Shown: piece by piece, positions 1-8,355 of the stretch
Position numbering within the stretch: position 1 is the first letter of the stretch
Layout of the letters: every line of letters starts with the position of its first letter
NCBI GenBank assembly: GCA_012522345.1
Contig: JAAYKO010000061.1
Span: forward strand, 1-39,883
Reading direction: 5' to 3'
DNA: 39,883 nt
From: Acholeplasmataceae bacterium
Lineage (GTDB): Bacteria; Bacillota_I; Bacilli_A; Acholeplasmatales; UBA5453
Made by a program: the position numbers and the translations under genes
The notes under the pieces: model-generated
Database searches by the model: none
What the model was told of the DNA's origin: nothing
What the model saw: only the letters and a program-made list of their open reading frames with translations

Positions 1-134
1 ACTTTAGGAGCAGTCGAAATTCATGGTGAGGCGTTTTGCTACCCTAAAGATTTTTGCTACTTATAAACTATATACCTATATCGGTAGCGCACCAACCTGT
101 TTTGCTACCCTAAAGATTTTTGCTATTAAAAGAA
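1..134 (+). CRISPR. 3' (leader-distal) end of a CRISPR array, type II-like repeat: tail of a repeat (1-2), spacer (3-32), full repeat (33-68), spacer (69-98), degenerate terminal repeat (99-134)
   Basis: 36-nt repeat GTTTTGCTACCCTAAAGATTTTTGCTACTTATAAAC at 33-68. Its first 27 nt recur exactly at 99-125, followed by a diverged 3' end. Both intervening spacers are exactly 30 nt. Bases 1-2 'ac' match the repeat's 3' end. GTTTT...AAAC termini and 36/30 geometry are typical of type II arrays. Confidence 0.88.
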
Positions 135-165
135 GAGATTTTGATTCGTTTAACTCTCTTTTTTT
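133..165 (+). terminator. Putative intrinsic terminator downstream of the CRISPR array
   Basis: AAGAGA...TCTCTT imperfect stem (with TT/AA extension across a bulged C) followed by a T-run. Confidence 0.5.
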
Positions 166-182
166 GTTTGCTTTAAAATTTG

Positions 183-209
183 TTGGCACTTAACAGTTGA
201 CAGTGCCAA
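183..209 (+). promoter_or_regulatory. CIRCE-like HrcA operator
   Basis: TTGGCACTT-N9-CAGTGCCAA, a 9-9-9 inverted repeat resembling the CIRCE consensus TTAGCACTC-N9-GAGTGCTAA. It overlaps the -35 box. Confidence 0.75.
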
Positions 210-225
210 TTTGATATGATATACT
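197..225 (+). promoter_or_regulatory. Sigma-A type promoter of the hsp20 gene
   Basis: TTGACA (197-202), 17-nt spacer, TATACT (220-225). Confidence 0.75.
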
Positions 226-254
226 ATAGTTGAATCTGGAAGGGAGAGAGAAAA

Positions 255-665
255 ATGTACAGAATTCAAAGAAGACGTAGAAGTCCTTTTAACATTTTTG
301 ATGACCTTTTTGATAATGCTTTTACACCTACAAGGCATTCTTTGTTGAAAACCGATATTAAAGAGAAAGACAAGGGTTATGAACTGATTGTTGATGTTCC
401 TGGAATGGAAAAAGAAGATATAAAAATAACCTTAGAAAATGGTTATCTATGTATAACTGCAAAAAAGACTAAAGAAGAAGAGGTTAAAGAAGAATATTAT
501 CTTCGCAAAGAACGCACTCAAACAGGTGCAACAAGACGCTTTTATGTCGGTGAAAGAATTAGTGAAGAAGACATTAAAGCTAAATTAGAAAATGGTGTAT
601 TAACATTAGAGGTTCCAAAAGAAGAGGAAAAGGTTTCTACAGAAAAAGTAATTGAGATTCGTTAA
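255..665 (+). CDS. Small heat shock protein, Hsp20/alpha-crystallin family
   Basis: 136 aa with an alpha-crystallin domain (ELIVDVPGMEKEDIKITLENGYLCITAKK...LENGVLTLEVPK); RBS gggagaga upstream. Confidence 0.93.
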   Translation: MYRIQRRRRSPFNIFDDLFDNAFTPTRHSLLKTDIKEKDKGYELIVDVPGMEKEDIKITLENGYLCITAKKTKEEEVKEEYYLRKERTQTGATRRFYVGERISEEDIKAKLENGVLTLEVPKEEEKVSTEKVIEIR

Positions 666-670
666 AAGAT

Positions 671-702
671 TAAGGGCTCTAAAAAGGGCCTTTTTTCTTT
701 TG
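671..702 (+). terminator. Putative intrinsic terminator after hsp20
   Basis: AAGGGCTC-TAAAAA-GGGCC hairpin followed by TTTTTT. Confidence 0.6.
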
Positions 703-795
703 CAAAAGACTCAAAAAGGTTTTGTTTTAGATGTTTTTATGATATAATTTCATATAGTAATGAGTTTTTTACTTTGATGAAAGAAGGTTAAATTT

Positions 796-2214
796 ATGAA
801 AAGAAAAACAAAAATAGTTGCAACCATTGGTCCAGCTTCCAATTCACCAGAAATTATTGAAAAACTGATGCTGGCTGGAATGGATGTTGCCAGAATTAAT
901 TTTTCTCATGGAACATTAGAAGAACACTCAAAAACAATCCTTTTAATTCGGGAGATTTCTAGTCGCTTAGGAAAGCATGTAGGTATTTTAGCAGATACAA
1001 AAGGACCTGAAATTAGAACGGGTGATTTTGAAAATGGTAGTATAAGTTATAAAAGAGGTCAACAAATTAAAATTTACCGTGAAGCGATGTTAGGCAATAA
1101 AACAGGTTTTCACATTCCTGTTGCAGAATTATATGATGATGTCTCAATTGGTAATTATTTATTAATTGATGATGGAAAAATGCGGCTCAATATAATTGAG
1201 AAGCGCGATGAGTATCTGCTGGTAGAAGTGATGAATTCGGGAACAATTAAAAATAAAAAAGGGGTTAATGTTCCAGGCGTTCATGTCTCAATGCCTTTTA
1301 TTTCAAAAAAAGATAGTGAAGATTTAGCCTTTGCGGTAAAGATGAATGTCGATGTAATCGCATTATCTTTTGTGAGAGGACCAAATGATTTGATTTCTGT
1401 CAGAAGTATTTTAGATTTTTTAAATGGTGAAGATATTGAATTAATTGCTAAAATTGAATCGCAAGGAGCAATGGATGAGCTTGAAAAAATTTTAGATGTT
1501 TGTGATGGGATTATGGTCGCAAGAGGCGACTTAGGAGTTGAAGTTACAAATGAGGTTGTCCCGCTTTATCAAAAACAAATGATTACAAAAGCGATTGAAA
1601 AAGGAAGACCTGTTATAACTGCGACCCACATGTTAGAATCGATGATGGCTAACCCGAGGCCAACAAGAGCGGAAACAAGTGATGTTGCAAATGCTATTTT
1701 AGATGGTTCTGATGCGATTATGTTATCAGGTGAAACAGCAGTTGGCGAATATCCTGTTGAATCGGTTGAAACAATGGTTGCGATTGCCAAAGCGATTGAA
1801 CCAGCAGTTGATTATGATGCAATTTTACAAAAGTCATTTCACAATTCACAACCAACAGTCAATGATGCGATTGGAGTGAGCGTCAGCCAAATCGCACTTA
1901 CGCTTCCAAATGTAGCAGCAGTTATCGCTTTTACAGAAACTGGCGGGACACCAAAAAGATTGTGTAAATTTAGACCTTCTGTACCAATTGTTGCAATTAC
2001 TAACCGTCCTAAAACTTGTACAAAATTATCATATTATTGGGGTGTGTTTTCAGTCTTTAGAAAAGACTATACTGATTTTTTGAGTTATGATAGAGTTGGA
2101 ATGGAAGTGGCTAAGGAATTAGGCTATCAACCAGGCGATAAAATAATTATTACAAGTGGCTACGCACAACAACATGGATCAACAAATACAGTTAGGATAA
2201 TTGAGGTTAAATAA
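796..2214 (+). CDS. pyk: Pyruvate kinase
   Basis: 472 aa; MKRKTKIVATIGPAS, MVARGDLGVE, ATHMLESM, SGETAVGEYPVE motifs; TATAAT at 743-748. Confidence 0.97.
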   Translation: MKRKTKIVATIGPASNSPEIIEKLMLAGMDVARINFSHGTLEEHSKTILLIREISSRLGKHVGILADTKGPEIRTGDFENGSISYKRGQQIKIYREAMLGNKTGFHIPVAELYDDVSIGNYLLIDDGKMRLNIIEKRDEYLLVEVMNSGTIKNKKGVNVPGVHVSMPFISKKDSEDLAFAVKMNVDVIALSFVRGPNDLISVRSILDFLNGEDIELIAKIESQGAMDELEKILDVCDGIMVARGDLGVEVTNEVVPLYQKQMITKAIEKGRPVITATHMLESMMANPRPTRAETSDVANAILDGSDAIMLSGETAVGEYPVESVETMVAIAKAIEPAVDYDAILQKSFHNSQPTVNDAIGVSVSQIALTLPNVAAVIAFTETGGTPKRLCKFRPSVPIVAITNRPKTCTKLSYYWGVFSVFRKDYTDFLSYDRVGMEVAKELGYQPGDKIIITSGYAQQHGSTNTVRIIEVK

Positions 2215-2222
2215 GTAAAAGA

Positions 2223-2255
2223 AAAATCACTGGAAATTTCAAGTGATTTTTTTTC
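2223..2255 (+). terminator. Intrinsic terminator after pyk
   Basis: AATCACT-ggaaatttca-AGTGATT followed by a T-run. Confidence 0.85.
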
Positions 2256-2262
2256 GCTATAG

Positions 2263-2291
2263 TTGTTAGAAACTAAATAAAATGATACAAT
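2263..2291 (+). promoter_or_regulatory. Promoter of tRNA-Arg (possibly also of pepC)
   Basis: TTGTTA, 17-nt spacer, TACAAT, 11 nt before the tRNA. Confidence 0.55.
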
Positions 2292-2302
2292 ACAAACAAG
2301 AC

Positions 2303-2379
2303 GCTCCGATAGCTCAACTGGATAGAGCTGTACCGTCCTAAGGTAAGGGTTAAGGGTTCGAATCCTTTTCGGAGCGCCA
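2303..2379 (+). tRNA. tRNA-Arg (anticodon CCU), CCA encoded
   Basis: Acceptor GCTCCGA/TCGGAGC, D-stem GCTC/GAGC, anticodon loop GTCCTAA (CCT), T-loop TTCGAAT, G73 + CCA. Confidence 0.93.
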
Positions 2380-2401
2380 CTATTTTACAAGGAGAAAAAA
2401 A

Positions 2402-3730
2402 ATGAAAGAACTAACAAAAAAGGCTATTAAAGAATTTCAAGAAAATTACCAACAAAACCCGGTTCAAAAAGTCTTAAGAAAGGCGCTCGTTAAAAACCCA
2501 ATTAAAGATATCGCAACAGTCTTTGAAGCTCAACAAAACGTTAATTATAAGTTTTCAATTGACTTAGATACTTTGAGCCCAAATAATCAAAGATCAACAG
2601 GCAGATGCTGGCTTTTTGCGGGTCTTAACGTGCTTCGGGAACAGGCTGCTAAACGCTATAATTTGAAAAATGTTGAGTTTTCACAAAATTATCAAGCTTT
2701 TTGGGATAAATTTGAAAAGATTAATTTCTTTTTACAAGCAATGGATGATTTTTTAAGTTGTGATGATGATGATGATAGAACTTTAAAATATTTGCTGAGA
2801 CAAGGAATTCAAGATGGCGGTCAGTGGGATATGTTTGTTAGTTTAGTCAATAAATATGGTGTTGTCCCTAAAGATGTAATGCCAGAAACACACAGTTCAA
2901 GTAACACTTATTTCTTAAATAGGTTAATCAATATCCGACTTCGAAAATATGCTAAAGAAGCACGAACTCTCTACGCTGAAAACAAAGAAAACCAAATCGC
3001 CACTTTAAAAGAAACCACTTTAAAAGAACTCTATGGCTTGTTATGTACAGCGCTTGGAATACCACCTAAAAACTTTAATTTTGAATATGTTGATAAGGAT
3101 AAAAAATATCATTTACTTAAAGATCTCAATCCAATTAGTTTTTATCAAGATTTAAAGATTGATTTAGATGAATATGCATCTGTGATTCACGCTCCAACAA
3201 AGGATAAACCATTTATGAAGAACTATACAGTAGCCTATTTAGGAAATGTTGTTGGCGGGAAGTTAATCAATCATTTAAACTTACCGATGGAGCGGGTCGA
3301 AGAGCTTATTTTGGCCCAATTAAAAGCCGGGGAAGTTGTTTGGTTTGGTTGTGACGTTTCATTTTATAATGATCGTGAAACAGGGATTTGGGATGATCAA
3401 AGTTATGATTATGATTCGACATTTCAAATTGATTTTCAAATGAGTAAAGAAGATCGGCTTGATTATCTTCAAGGAGCTATGAATCATGCAATGGTTATAA
3501 CTGGTGTGAATCTGATTGATGAAAAACCTACTAAGTGGAAAATCCAAAACTCGTGGGGCGAAGAAAAGGGAGAAAAAGGTTATTATTTAATGAGTCAAAG
3601 TTGGTTTTTAGAACATACTTATCAAGCAGTAGTTCATCAAAAGTATTTAACAAAAGAAGAACTAGCAGCTTATAATCAAAAACCAGTTGTTTTAAAACCT
3701 TGGGATCCGATCGGTTCACTAGCGAAATGA
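2402..3730 (+). CDS. pepC: Aminopeptidase C (bleomycin hydrolase family, C1B)
   Basis: NNQRSTGRCWLFAGLN catalytic Cys motif; NHAMVITGVN His region; WKIQNSWG Asn region; RBS aaggag. Confidence 0.95.
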   Translation: MKELTKKAIKEFQENYQQNPVQKVLRKALVKNPIKDIATVFEAQQNVNYKFSIDLDTLSPNNQRSTGRCWLFAGLNVLREQAAKRYNLKNVEFSQNYQAFWDKFEKINFFLQAMDDFLSCDDDDDRTLKYLLRQGIQDGGQWDMFVSLVNKYGVVPKDVMPETHSSSNTYFLNRLINIRLRKYAKEARTLYAENKENQIATLKETTLKELYGLLCTALGIPPKNFNFEYVDKDKKYHLLKDLNPISFYQDLKIDLDEYASVIHAPTKDKPFMKNYTVAYLGNVVGGKLINHLNLPMERVEELILAQLKAGEVVWFGCDVSFYNDRETGIWDDQSYDYDSTFQIDFQMSKEDRLDYLQGAMNHAMVITGVNLIDEKPTKWKIQNSWGEEKGEKGYYLMSQSWFLEHTYQAVVHQKYLTKEELAAYNQKPVVLKPWDPIGSLAK

Positions 3731-4251
3731 AACTAATTTTAATCCGCCACGGAGAACCAAGATATGATGAAGTAATCGCTAGAGGTTATCCAAATCAAGG
3801 TTATGATTTAGGAAAACTCACCGATTTAGGTGTTAAACAAGCGATTGCTGTTAGTAAAGATAAAAGATTAAAAGGAGCAACTTTAATTATTAGTTCACCC
3901 TATACAAGGGCGCTCCAAACAGCGGCAGTTATTTCCCGCTTATTAAATATTGAGTTAGTTGTGGAAAATGATCTTCACGAATGGATGCCAGATGTTGATT
4001 TTTCTGGCCAAGATGTTAGCGGAGCATATGAAGAGTTTATTAAGTATCGCGGTCTAAATATTCCTAATAAAACTGTCAATTGGGAAAACTATGATGATTT
4101 GCAAAAAAGAGTGAGAAATGCTTTGCTGCCATATGTAGATAAACATGAAAAGATAATTGTTGTTTGTCATGGGATTGTAATGACAACTTTAACTCATTTC
4201 GATGATGTCATCGAGCATTGCGGAGTTAGAGAAGTCGAGTTTTCAAAATAA
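3727..4251 (+). CDS. Histidine phosphatase family protein (phosphoglycerate mutase-like)
   Basis: MKLILIRHGEPRYDE; ATGA overlap with the pepC stop suggests the start is 3727 rather than the track start 3700; second His in VVCHG. Confidence 0.88.
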   Translation: MKLILIRHGEPRYDEVIARGYPNQGYDLGKLTDLGVKQAIAVSKDKRLKGATLIISSPYTRALQTAAVISRLLNIELVVENDLHEWMPDVDFSGQDVSGAYEEFIKYRGLNIPNKTVNWENYDDLQKRVRNALLPYVDKHEKIIVVCHGIVMTTLTHFDDVIEHCGVREVEFSK

Positions 4252-4276
4252 AAAAGCGCCTTTTAAGCGCTTTGTG
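4251..4276 (-). terminator. Terminator of queT (minus strand), in the convergent intergenic region
   Basis: On the minus strand AAAGCGC-ttaaaag-GCGCTTTTTTATTTT. Confidence 0.7.
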
Positions 4277-4279
4277 AAG

Positions 4280-4765
4280 TTATTTTTCGGGGAAGTAGAT
4301 TTTTTCAAAATCAGTTTTTTTCAATAAATAATATGTGGGTAAACCAAAAATATAAGTGACAGTAAACTGACCGATAAAAACACCCAATGTACTATATAAA
4401 AAAGGGAGTTTAAGTGCTAAAAATAACATAAAGCCAATTATTGGAGCATTGATTAAACTTGGAAATAGTAAGGCGAGATAAGGCTTTTTACGGAAAATAA
4501 GCATCAAAATAATCGTTAAAATGCTTGCCAAAAGGCCAAAGCCTAAATCGTAAAGTACTATTGGTGAAAATAAATTTGCAATTAAAGTTCCCACAAGAAT
4601 CCCAATGCTACTTTTGGGATCAAATAAGACTAAAACTAATAGTATTTCCGCAACTCGGAATTGAATGTCATCAAAGCTAATCATTTGAAAAATTAAGACA
4701 AGCACAACATAAATACTTGCAATAGTGGCTTGTCTAACTAAATCTAAAATGCTAAATTTTTTCAC
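4280..4765 (-). CDS. queT: QueT-family ECF transporter S component (queuosine precursor uptake)
   Basis: 161-aa hydrophobic protein with a QueT-like pattern (QFRVAEILLVLVLFDPKSSIGILVGTLIANLFSP); GTG start; preceded by a preQ1-I riboswitch. Confidence 0.88.
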   Translation of the reverse strand: MKKFSILDLVRQATIASIYVVLVLIFQMISFDDIQFRVAEILLVLVLFDPKSSIGILVGTLIANLFSPIVLYDLGFGLLASILTIILMLIFRKKPYLALLFPSLINAPIIGFMLFLALKLPFLYSTLGVFIGQFTVTYIFGLPTYYLLKKTDFEKIYFPEK

Positions 4766-4775
4766 TTAAAACACC

Positions 4776-4814
4776 TCGTAGTTTTGATTTCGCAGGTTAG
4801 ACTAGAACTGCGGG
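4776..4814 (-). ncRNA. PreQ1-I riboswitch upstream of queT
   Basis: Minus strand: CCGCAG-TTCTAGTCTAAC-CTGCG-AAATCAAAACTA-CGAGG. P1 hairpin with TTCTAG loop and A-rich tail ending in CTA that can pair with UAG, matching the preQ1-I pattern. The SD-like GAGGTG follows directly. Confidence 0.88.
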
Positions 4815-4829
4815 ATCTGACCACTTTTC

Positions 4830-4858
4830 ATTTTAGCATCTTAGTTATTTTTTGGCAA
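4830..4858 (-). promoter_or_regulatory. queT/riboswitch promoter
   Basis: Minus strand TTGCCA (4858-4853), 17-nt spacer, TAAAAT (4835-4830). Confidence 0.65.
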
Positions 4859-4872
4859 GTAAAGGAGTAAAA

Positions 4873-5982
4873 ATGGCAATTAAATTTGAAGTTAAACATA
4901 CTTGTAGTCAATCTGGTGCTCGTTATGGAATTTTACAGATTGGCGAACAGCAGTTTGAAACCCCAATGTTTATGCCAGTCGGGACAAATGCTACAGTTAA
5001 AACTTTATCTGTTGAAGAACTAAAACAAGTCTCAGATGGACTTATTTTAGCCAATACATATCATTTATGGCTAGAACCAGGCCCGGAAGTTATAGAGCTT
5101 CACGGTGGGGTGAAAAACTTTATGAACTGGGATGGTGCGCTTTTGACAGATAGTGGCGGTTTTCAAGTTTTTAGTTTGAGCAGTTTGCGCAAAATTACTG
5201 AACAAGGAGTTCATTTCACTAATCCTATTAATGGTGATAAACTATTTTTATCGCCAGAAAAAGCCATTGAAATTCAAAATATTTTAGGCGCAGACATCAT
5301 GATGTCTTTTGATGAATGTCCGCCGATTGACTTACCAAAAACACAATTAAAAGAGTCGATTGAAAGAACACTAAGATGGGCTAAAAGAGGGAAAAACAGT
5401 CATCAAACTGAGCAAGCATTATTTGGCATTGTGCAAGGAGGTCTTGATTTAGAACTTCGTGAGTATAGTGCTTTAAAAACGATTGAGATTGGCTTTCCTG
5501 GTTATGCGATTGGGGGACTTTCTGTCGGCGAGACAAAACAGGAGATGTATGAGGTTGTAAAATTTTTAAAACCAATTTTGCCTCAAGATAAACCACGCTA
5601 TCTAATGGGGGTGGGAACTCCAGATGATATTATTAATTCGGTAATTCATGGGATTGATATGTTTGATTGTGTTTTACCGACAAGAAATGCAAGACATGGA
5701 CAAGCAATGACCACAAGTGGTAAAATCCAAATTAGAAATAAAATTTATCAAACCGATTTAAGTCCACTTGATCCAGGTTTGGATACGCATGTAAATAATT
5801 ATTCAAAAAGCTATCTTCGTCACTTATTTCGCCAAAAAGAGATTTTGGGGATGAGGTTATTATCATATCAAAATTTAGCATTTCTAAAGGATTTTATGGC
5901 AAAAATTCGCCAAGCGATTTTGGAAAATCGCTTGTTAGATTTTAAAAAAGAATTTTATCAAAAATATTACTTTAAGAAATAA
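4873..5982 (+). CDS. tgt: tRNA-guanine transglycosylase
   Basis: FMPVGTNATVK, LANTYHLWLEPG, LLTDSGGFQVFSL, ALFGIVQGG, YLMGVGTPDDI, FDCVLPTRNARHG. ATG at 4873 has RBS aaaggag, so the track start at 4852 is too early. Confidence 0.96.
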   Translation: MAIKFEVKHTCSQSGARYGILQIGEQQFETPMFMPVGTNATVKTLSVEELKQVSDGLILANTYHLWLEPGPEVIELHGGVKNFMNWDGALLTDSGGFQVFSLSSLRKITEQGVHFTNPINGDKLFLSPEKAIEIQNILGADIMMSFDECPPIDLPKTQLKESIERTLRWAKRGKNSHQTEQALFGIVQGGLDLELREYSALKTIEIGFPGYAIGGLSVGETKQEMYEVVKFLKPILPQDKPRYLMGVGTPDDIINSVIHGIDMFDCVLPTRNARHGQAMTTSGKIQIRNKIYQTDLSPLDPGLDTHVNNYSKSYLRHLFRQKEILGMRLLSYQNLAFLKDFMAKIRQAILENRLLDFKKEFYQKYYFKK

Positions 5983-6074
5983 ACTTAAAAAGCAGAAAAC
6001 AACTTTATTTTATAAAGTTTATAGTGTATACTTAATATAGTAGTTTTTTTTAAAACTTTGAGGAGGAATCGCAA

Positions 6075-7196
6075 ATGGTATTTGGAGAAAATGACCAATT
6101 CAATCAAAAACCAGTAATTAAAGTTATCGGAGTTGGCGGTGGTGGTGGGAATGCGGTAAACCGGATGATTGAAAATGATGTCAAAGGAGTCGAGTTTGTT
6201 GCTGTAAACACCGATGCTCAAGTCTTAAGAATTTCCAAGGCACAGACAAGACTTCAAATTGGAAAACACTTAACAAGAGGCTTAGGAGCAGGTGCAAAAC
6301 CTGATATCGGTAAAAAAGCGGCGTTAGAATCAGAAGATGAGATTAGAGCGCTTTTATCTGATGCAGATATGGTATTTATTACAGCAGGAATGGGAGGCGG
6401 AACAGGAACTGGAGCAGCGCCTATAATCGCGAGAATAGCGCGTGAAATGGGATGCTTAACTTTAGGAATTGTTACAAAACCGTTCGCTTTTGAAGGTCCT
6501 GCCCGAACCCAAGTTGCAATTCAAGGTCTCGCTGAATTAAAAGAGTTTGTTGATACTTTAATTGTTATTCCAAATGAAAGATTGCTTTCAATTATTGACC
6601 CTAATACACCGATGCTTGATGCTTTTAGAGAAGCAGACAATGTTTTAAGACAAGGTGTTCAAGGAATTGCTGAAATAATTGCTGCCCCAGGTCTAATCAA
6701 TGTTGATTTTGCTGATGTGCGGACAGTTATTGAAAATAAAGGTACAGCTTTAATGGGAATTGGAATTGCCGAAGGTGAAAATAGAGCGGTTGAAGCAGCG
6801 CGAAAGGCAATTCATTCAAAATTGCTTGAAGTTTCTATCGATGGCGCAACTGACGCAATCGTTAATATTACAGCATCAACTAATGTGACTCTTTTTGAAC
6901 AATCACAGGCTTTGGATGAAATTAGAAATGCTAGCGATCATAGCTTAAATGTCATCTATGGAACAACGATAAATGTTGATGTTGGCGATGAGATGATTGT
7001 AACAGTTATTGCGACAGGTTATGAGTTAAAAGCGAAGGATGCTATCGAGGATTTTGCAAGTCAAATTTTCCGTAAAACAACCGATGAGCAAGTTAAATTA
7101 ACTCCAACTGGGTTTCAACCAGCTAGTTATGAAGAAGTTCAACCTGAGACGAAAAAACCACGCAAGTTACCACCGTGGTTACAAAAGAAAAAATAG
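6075..7196 (+). CDS. ftsZ: Cell division protein FtsZ
   Basis: [30 protein letters not shown] tubulin signature; basic/hydrophobic C-terminal peptide [12 protein letters not shown] gaggagg. Confidence 0.97.
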   Translation: MVFGENDQFNQKPVIKVIGVGGGGGNAVNRMIENDVKGVEFVAVNTDAQVLRISKAQTRLQIGKHLTRGLGAGAKPDIGKKAALESEDEIRALLSDADMVFITAGMGGGTGTGAAPIIARIAREMGCLTLGIVTKPFAFEGPARTQVAIQGLAELKEFVDTLIVIPNERLLSIIDPNTPMLDAFREADNVLRQGVQGIAEIIAAPGLINVDFADVRTVIENKGTALMGIGIAEGENRAVEAARKAIHSKLLEVSIDGATDAIVNITASTNVTLFEQSQALDEIRNASDHSLNVIYGTTINVDVGDEMIVTVIATGYELKAKDAIEDFASQIFRKTTDEQVKLTPTGFQPASYEEVQPETKKPRKLPPWLQKKK

Positions 7197-7254
7197 GCTG
7201 GAAATAGCCTTTTTTCATTTTGGAGCTAGACCAATTAAATAATGAGGGATAATA

Positions 7255-8355
7255 ATGTTATATGTTGGGATTATAGGCTTACCTAATGTCGGTAAATCAA
7301 CGCTATTTAATGCGCTTACTAACAATAATGTTTTAAGCGCCAACTATATGTTTACAACACTCGAACCAAATAGAGGAGTTGTCATAATCAATGATCCGCG
7401 TCTTACCGCATTAGCTGAAATAAATAAATCAAAACGAGTTGTGCCTACAAGTATTGAATTTGTCGATATTCCAGGTCTTGTTGAAGGAGCAAGCAAAGGA
7501 GAAGGTTTAGGCAACCAGTTTTTAGATAGTATAAGAAATGTTGATGCAATCTGTCATGTTGTAAGATGCTTTGAAGATCCTAATATTTCCCATCCTTATG
7601 ACCTAATTAATCCATTAAGAGATTTAGAAACTATTGAATTGGAGTTAAATTATGCTGATTTGGAGTCAATTGAAAGGCGTATTAGTCGTTTAGAAAAAAA
7701 GGTAACAGTTGGAGCAAGTAGTGAAGAAAGACTTGAATATCAAACAATTAAAAAACTCAAAGAAAATTTAGAAGACGAGATTCCGATTAGAAATATAATA
7801 CTTACTGAAGATGAGGTAAGAATAATTAAAAGCTATAATTTTTTAAGTCAAAAACCAGTTTTATATCTTGCCAATGTTGATGAAGCTGATCTCGCTAATT
7901 TAACGACCAATAAAAACTATCAAAAACTACTTGAATATGGCTTGAAAAATGAGTTAAAAGTTATTGCAATTTCAGCAAAACTCGAGTCTGATTTACAGAC
8001 ATTCAGTGCAGAGGAAAAGCAGTTATTCCTTGAAGAAATCGGTATAACACAATCCTCTTTAGATGAATTAATCAGTGCTTCATATGAATTATTAGGCTTG
8101 GAAACCTTCTTTTCTATTGTTTCAGATGAAACAAGGGCATGGACCTTTAAAAAAGGGATGACAGCTAGAGAGTGTGCAGGTTTAATTCACAGTGATTTTA
8201 TGCGAGGGTTTATTCGTGCTGAAACAGTTAAATTTACAGATTTAGTCTTATGCGGTTCTTATCAAAAATGTAAGGAGGCAGGCAAAGTACGACTAGAAGG
8301 GAAAGATTATTTAGTCCAAGATGGTGATATTTTGCTATTTAGGTTTAATGTCTAA
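7255..8355 (+). CDS. ychF: Redox-regulated/ribosome-binding ATPase YchF
   Basis: GIIGLPNVGKSTLFNALT, FVDIPGLVEGASKGEGLGNQFL, C-terminal TGS-like domain ending QDGDILLFRFNV. Confidence 0.96.
   Translation: MLYVGIIGLPNVGKSTLFNALTNNNVLSANYMFTTLEPNRGVVIINDPRLTALAEINKSKRVVPTSIEFVDIPGLVEGASKGEGLGNQFLDSIRNVDAICHVVRCFEDPNISHPYDLINPLRDLETIELELNYADLESIERRISRLEKKVTVGASSEERLEYQTIKKLKENLEDEIPIRNIILTEDEVRIIKSYNFLSQKPVLYLANVDEADLANLTTNKNYQKLLEYGLKNELKVIAISAKLESDLQTFSAEEKQLFLEEIGITQSSLDELISASYELLGLETFFSIVSDETRAWTFKKGMTARECAGLIHSDFMRGFIRAETVKFTDLVLCGSYQKCKEAGKVRLEGKDYLVQDGDILLFRFNV

Noticed and set aside
33-125. Simple two-copy tandem duplication instead of CRISPR
   Set aside because: The exact 36/30 geometry, GTTTT...AAAC ends, the correctly phased 30-nt spacer plus repeat tail at bases 1-32, and the degenerate last copy fit a CRISPR array much better.
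150-338. Minus-strand 62-aa ORF
   Set aside because: Antisense to the CRISPR terminator, the hsp20 promoter/CIRCE and the hsp20 5' end; no RBS or recognisable domain.
1569-1790. Minus-strand 73-aa ORF inside pyk
   Set aside because: Wholly antisense to a highly conserved gene; composition is explained by the complementary pyk codons.
5381-5596. Minus-strand ORF inside tgt
   Set aside because: Antisense shadow of a conserved gene with no independent signals.
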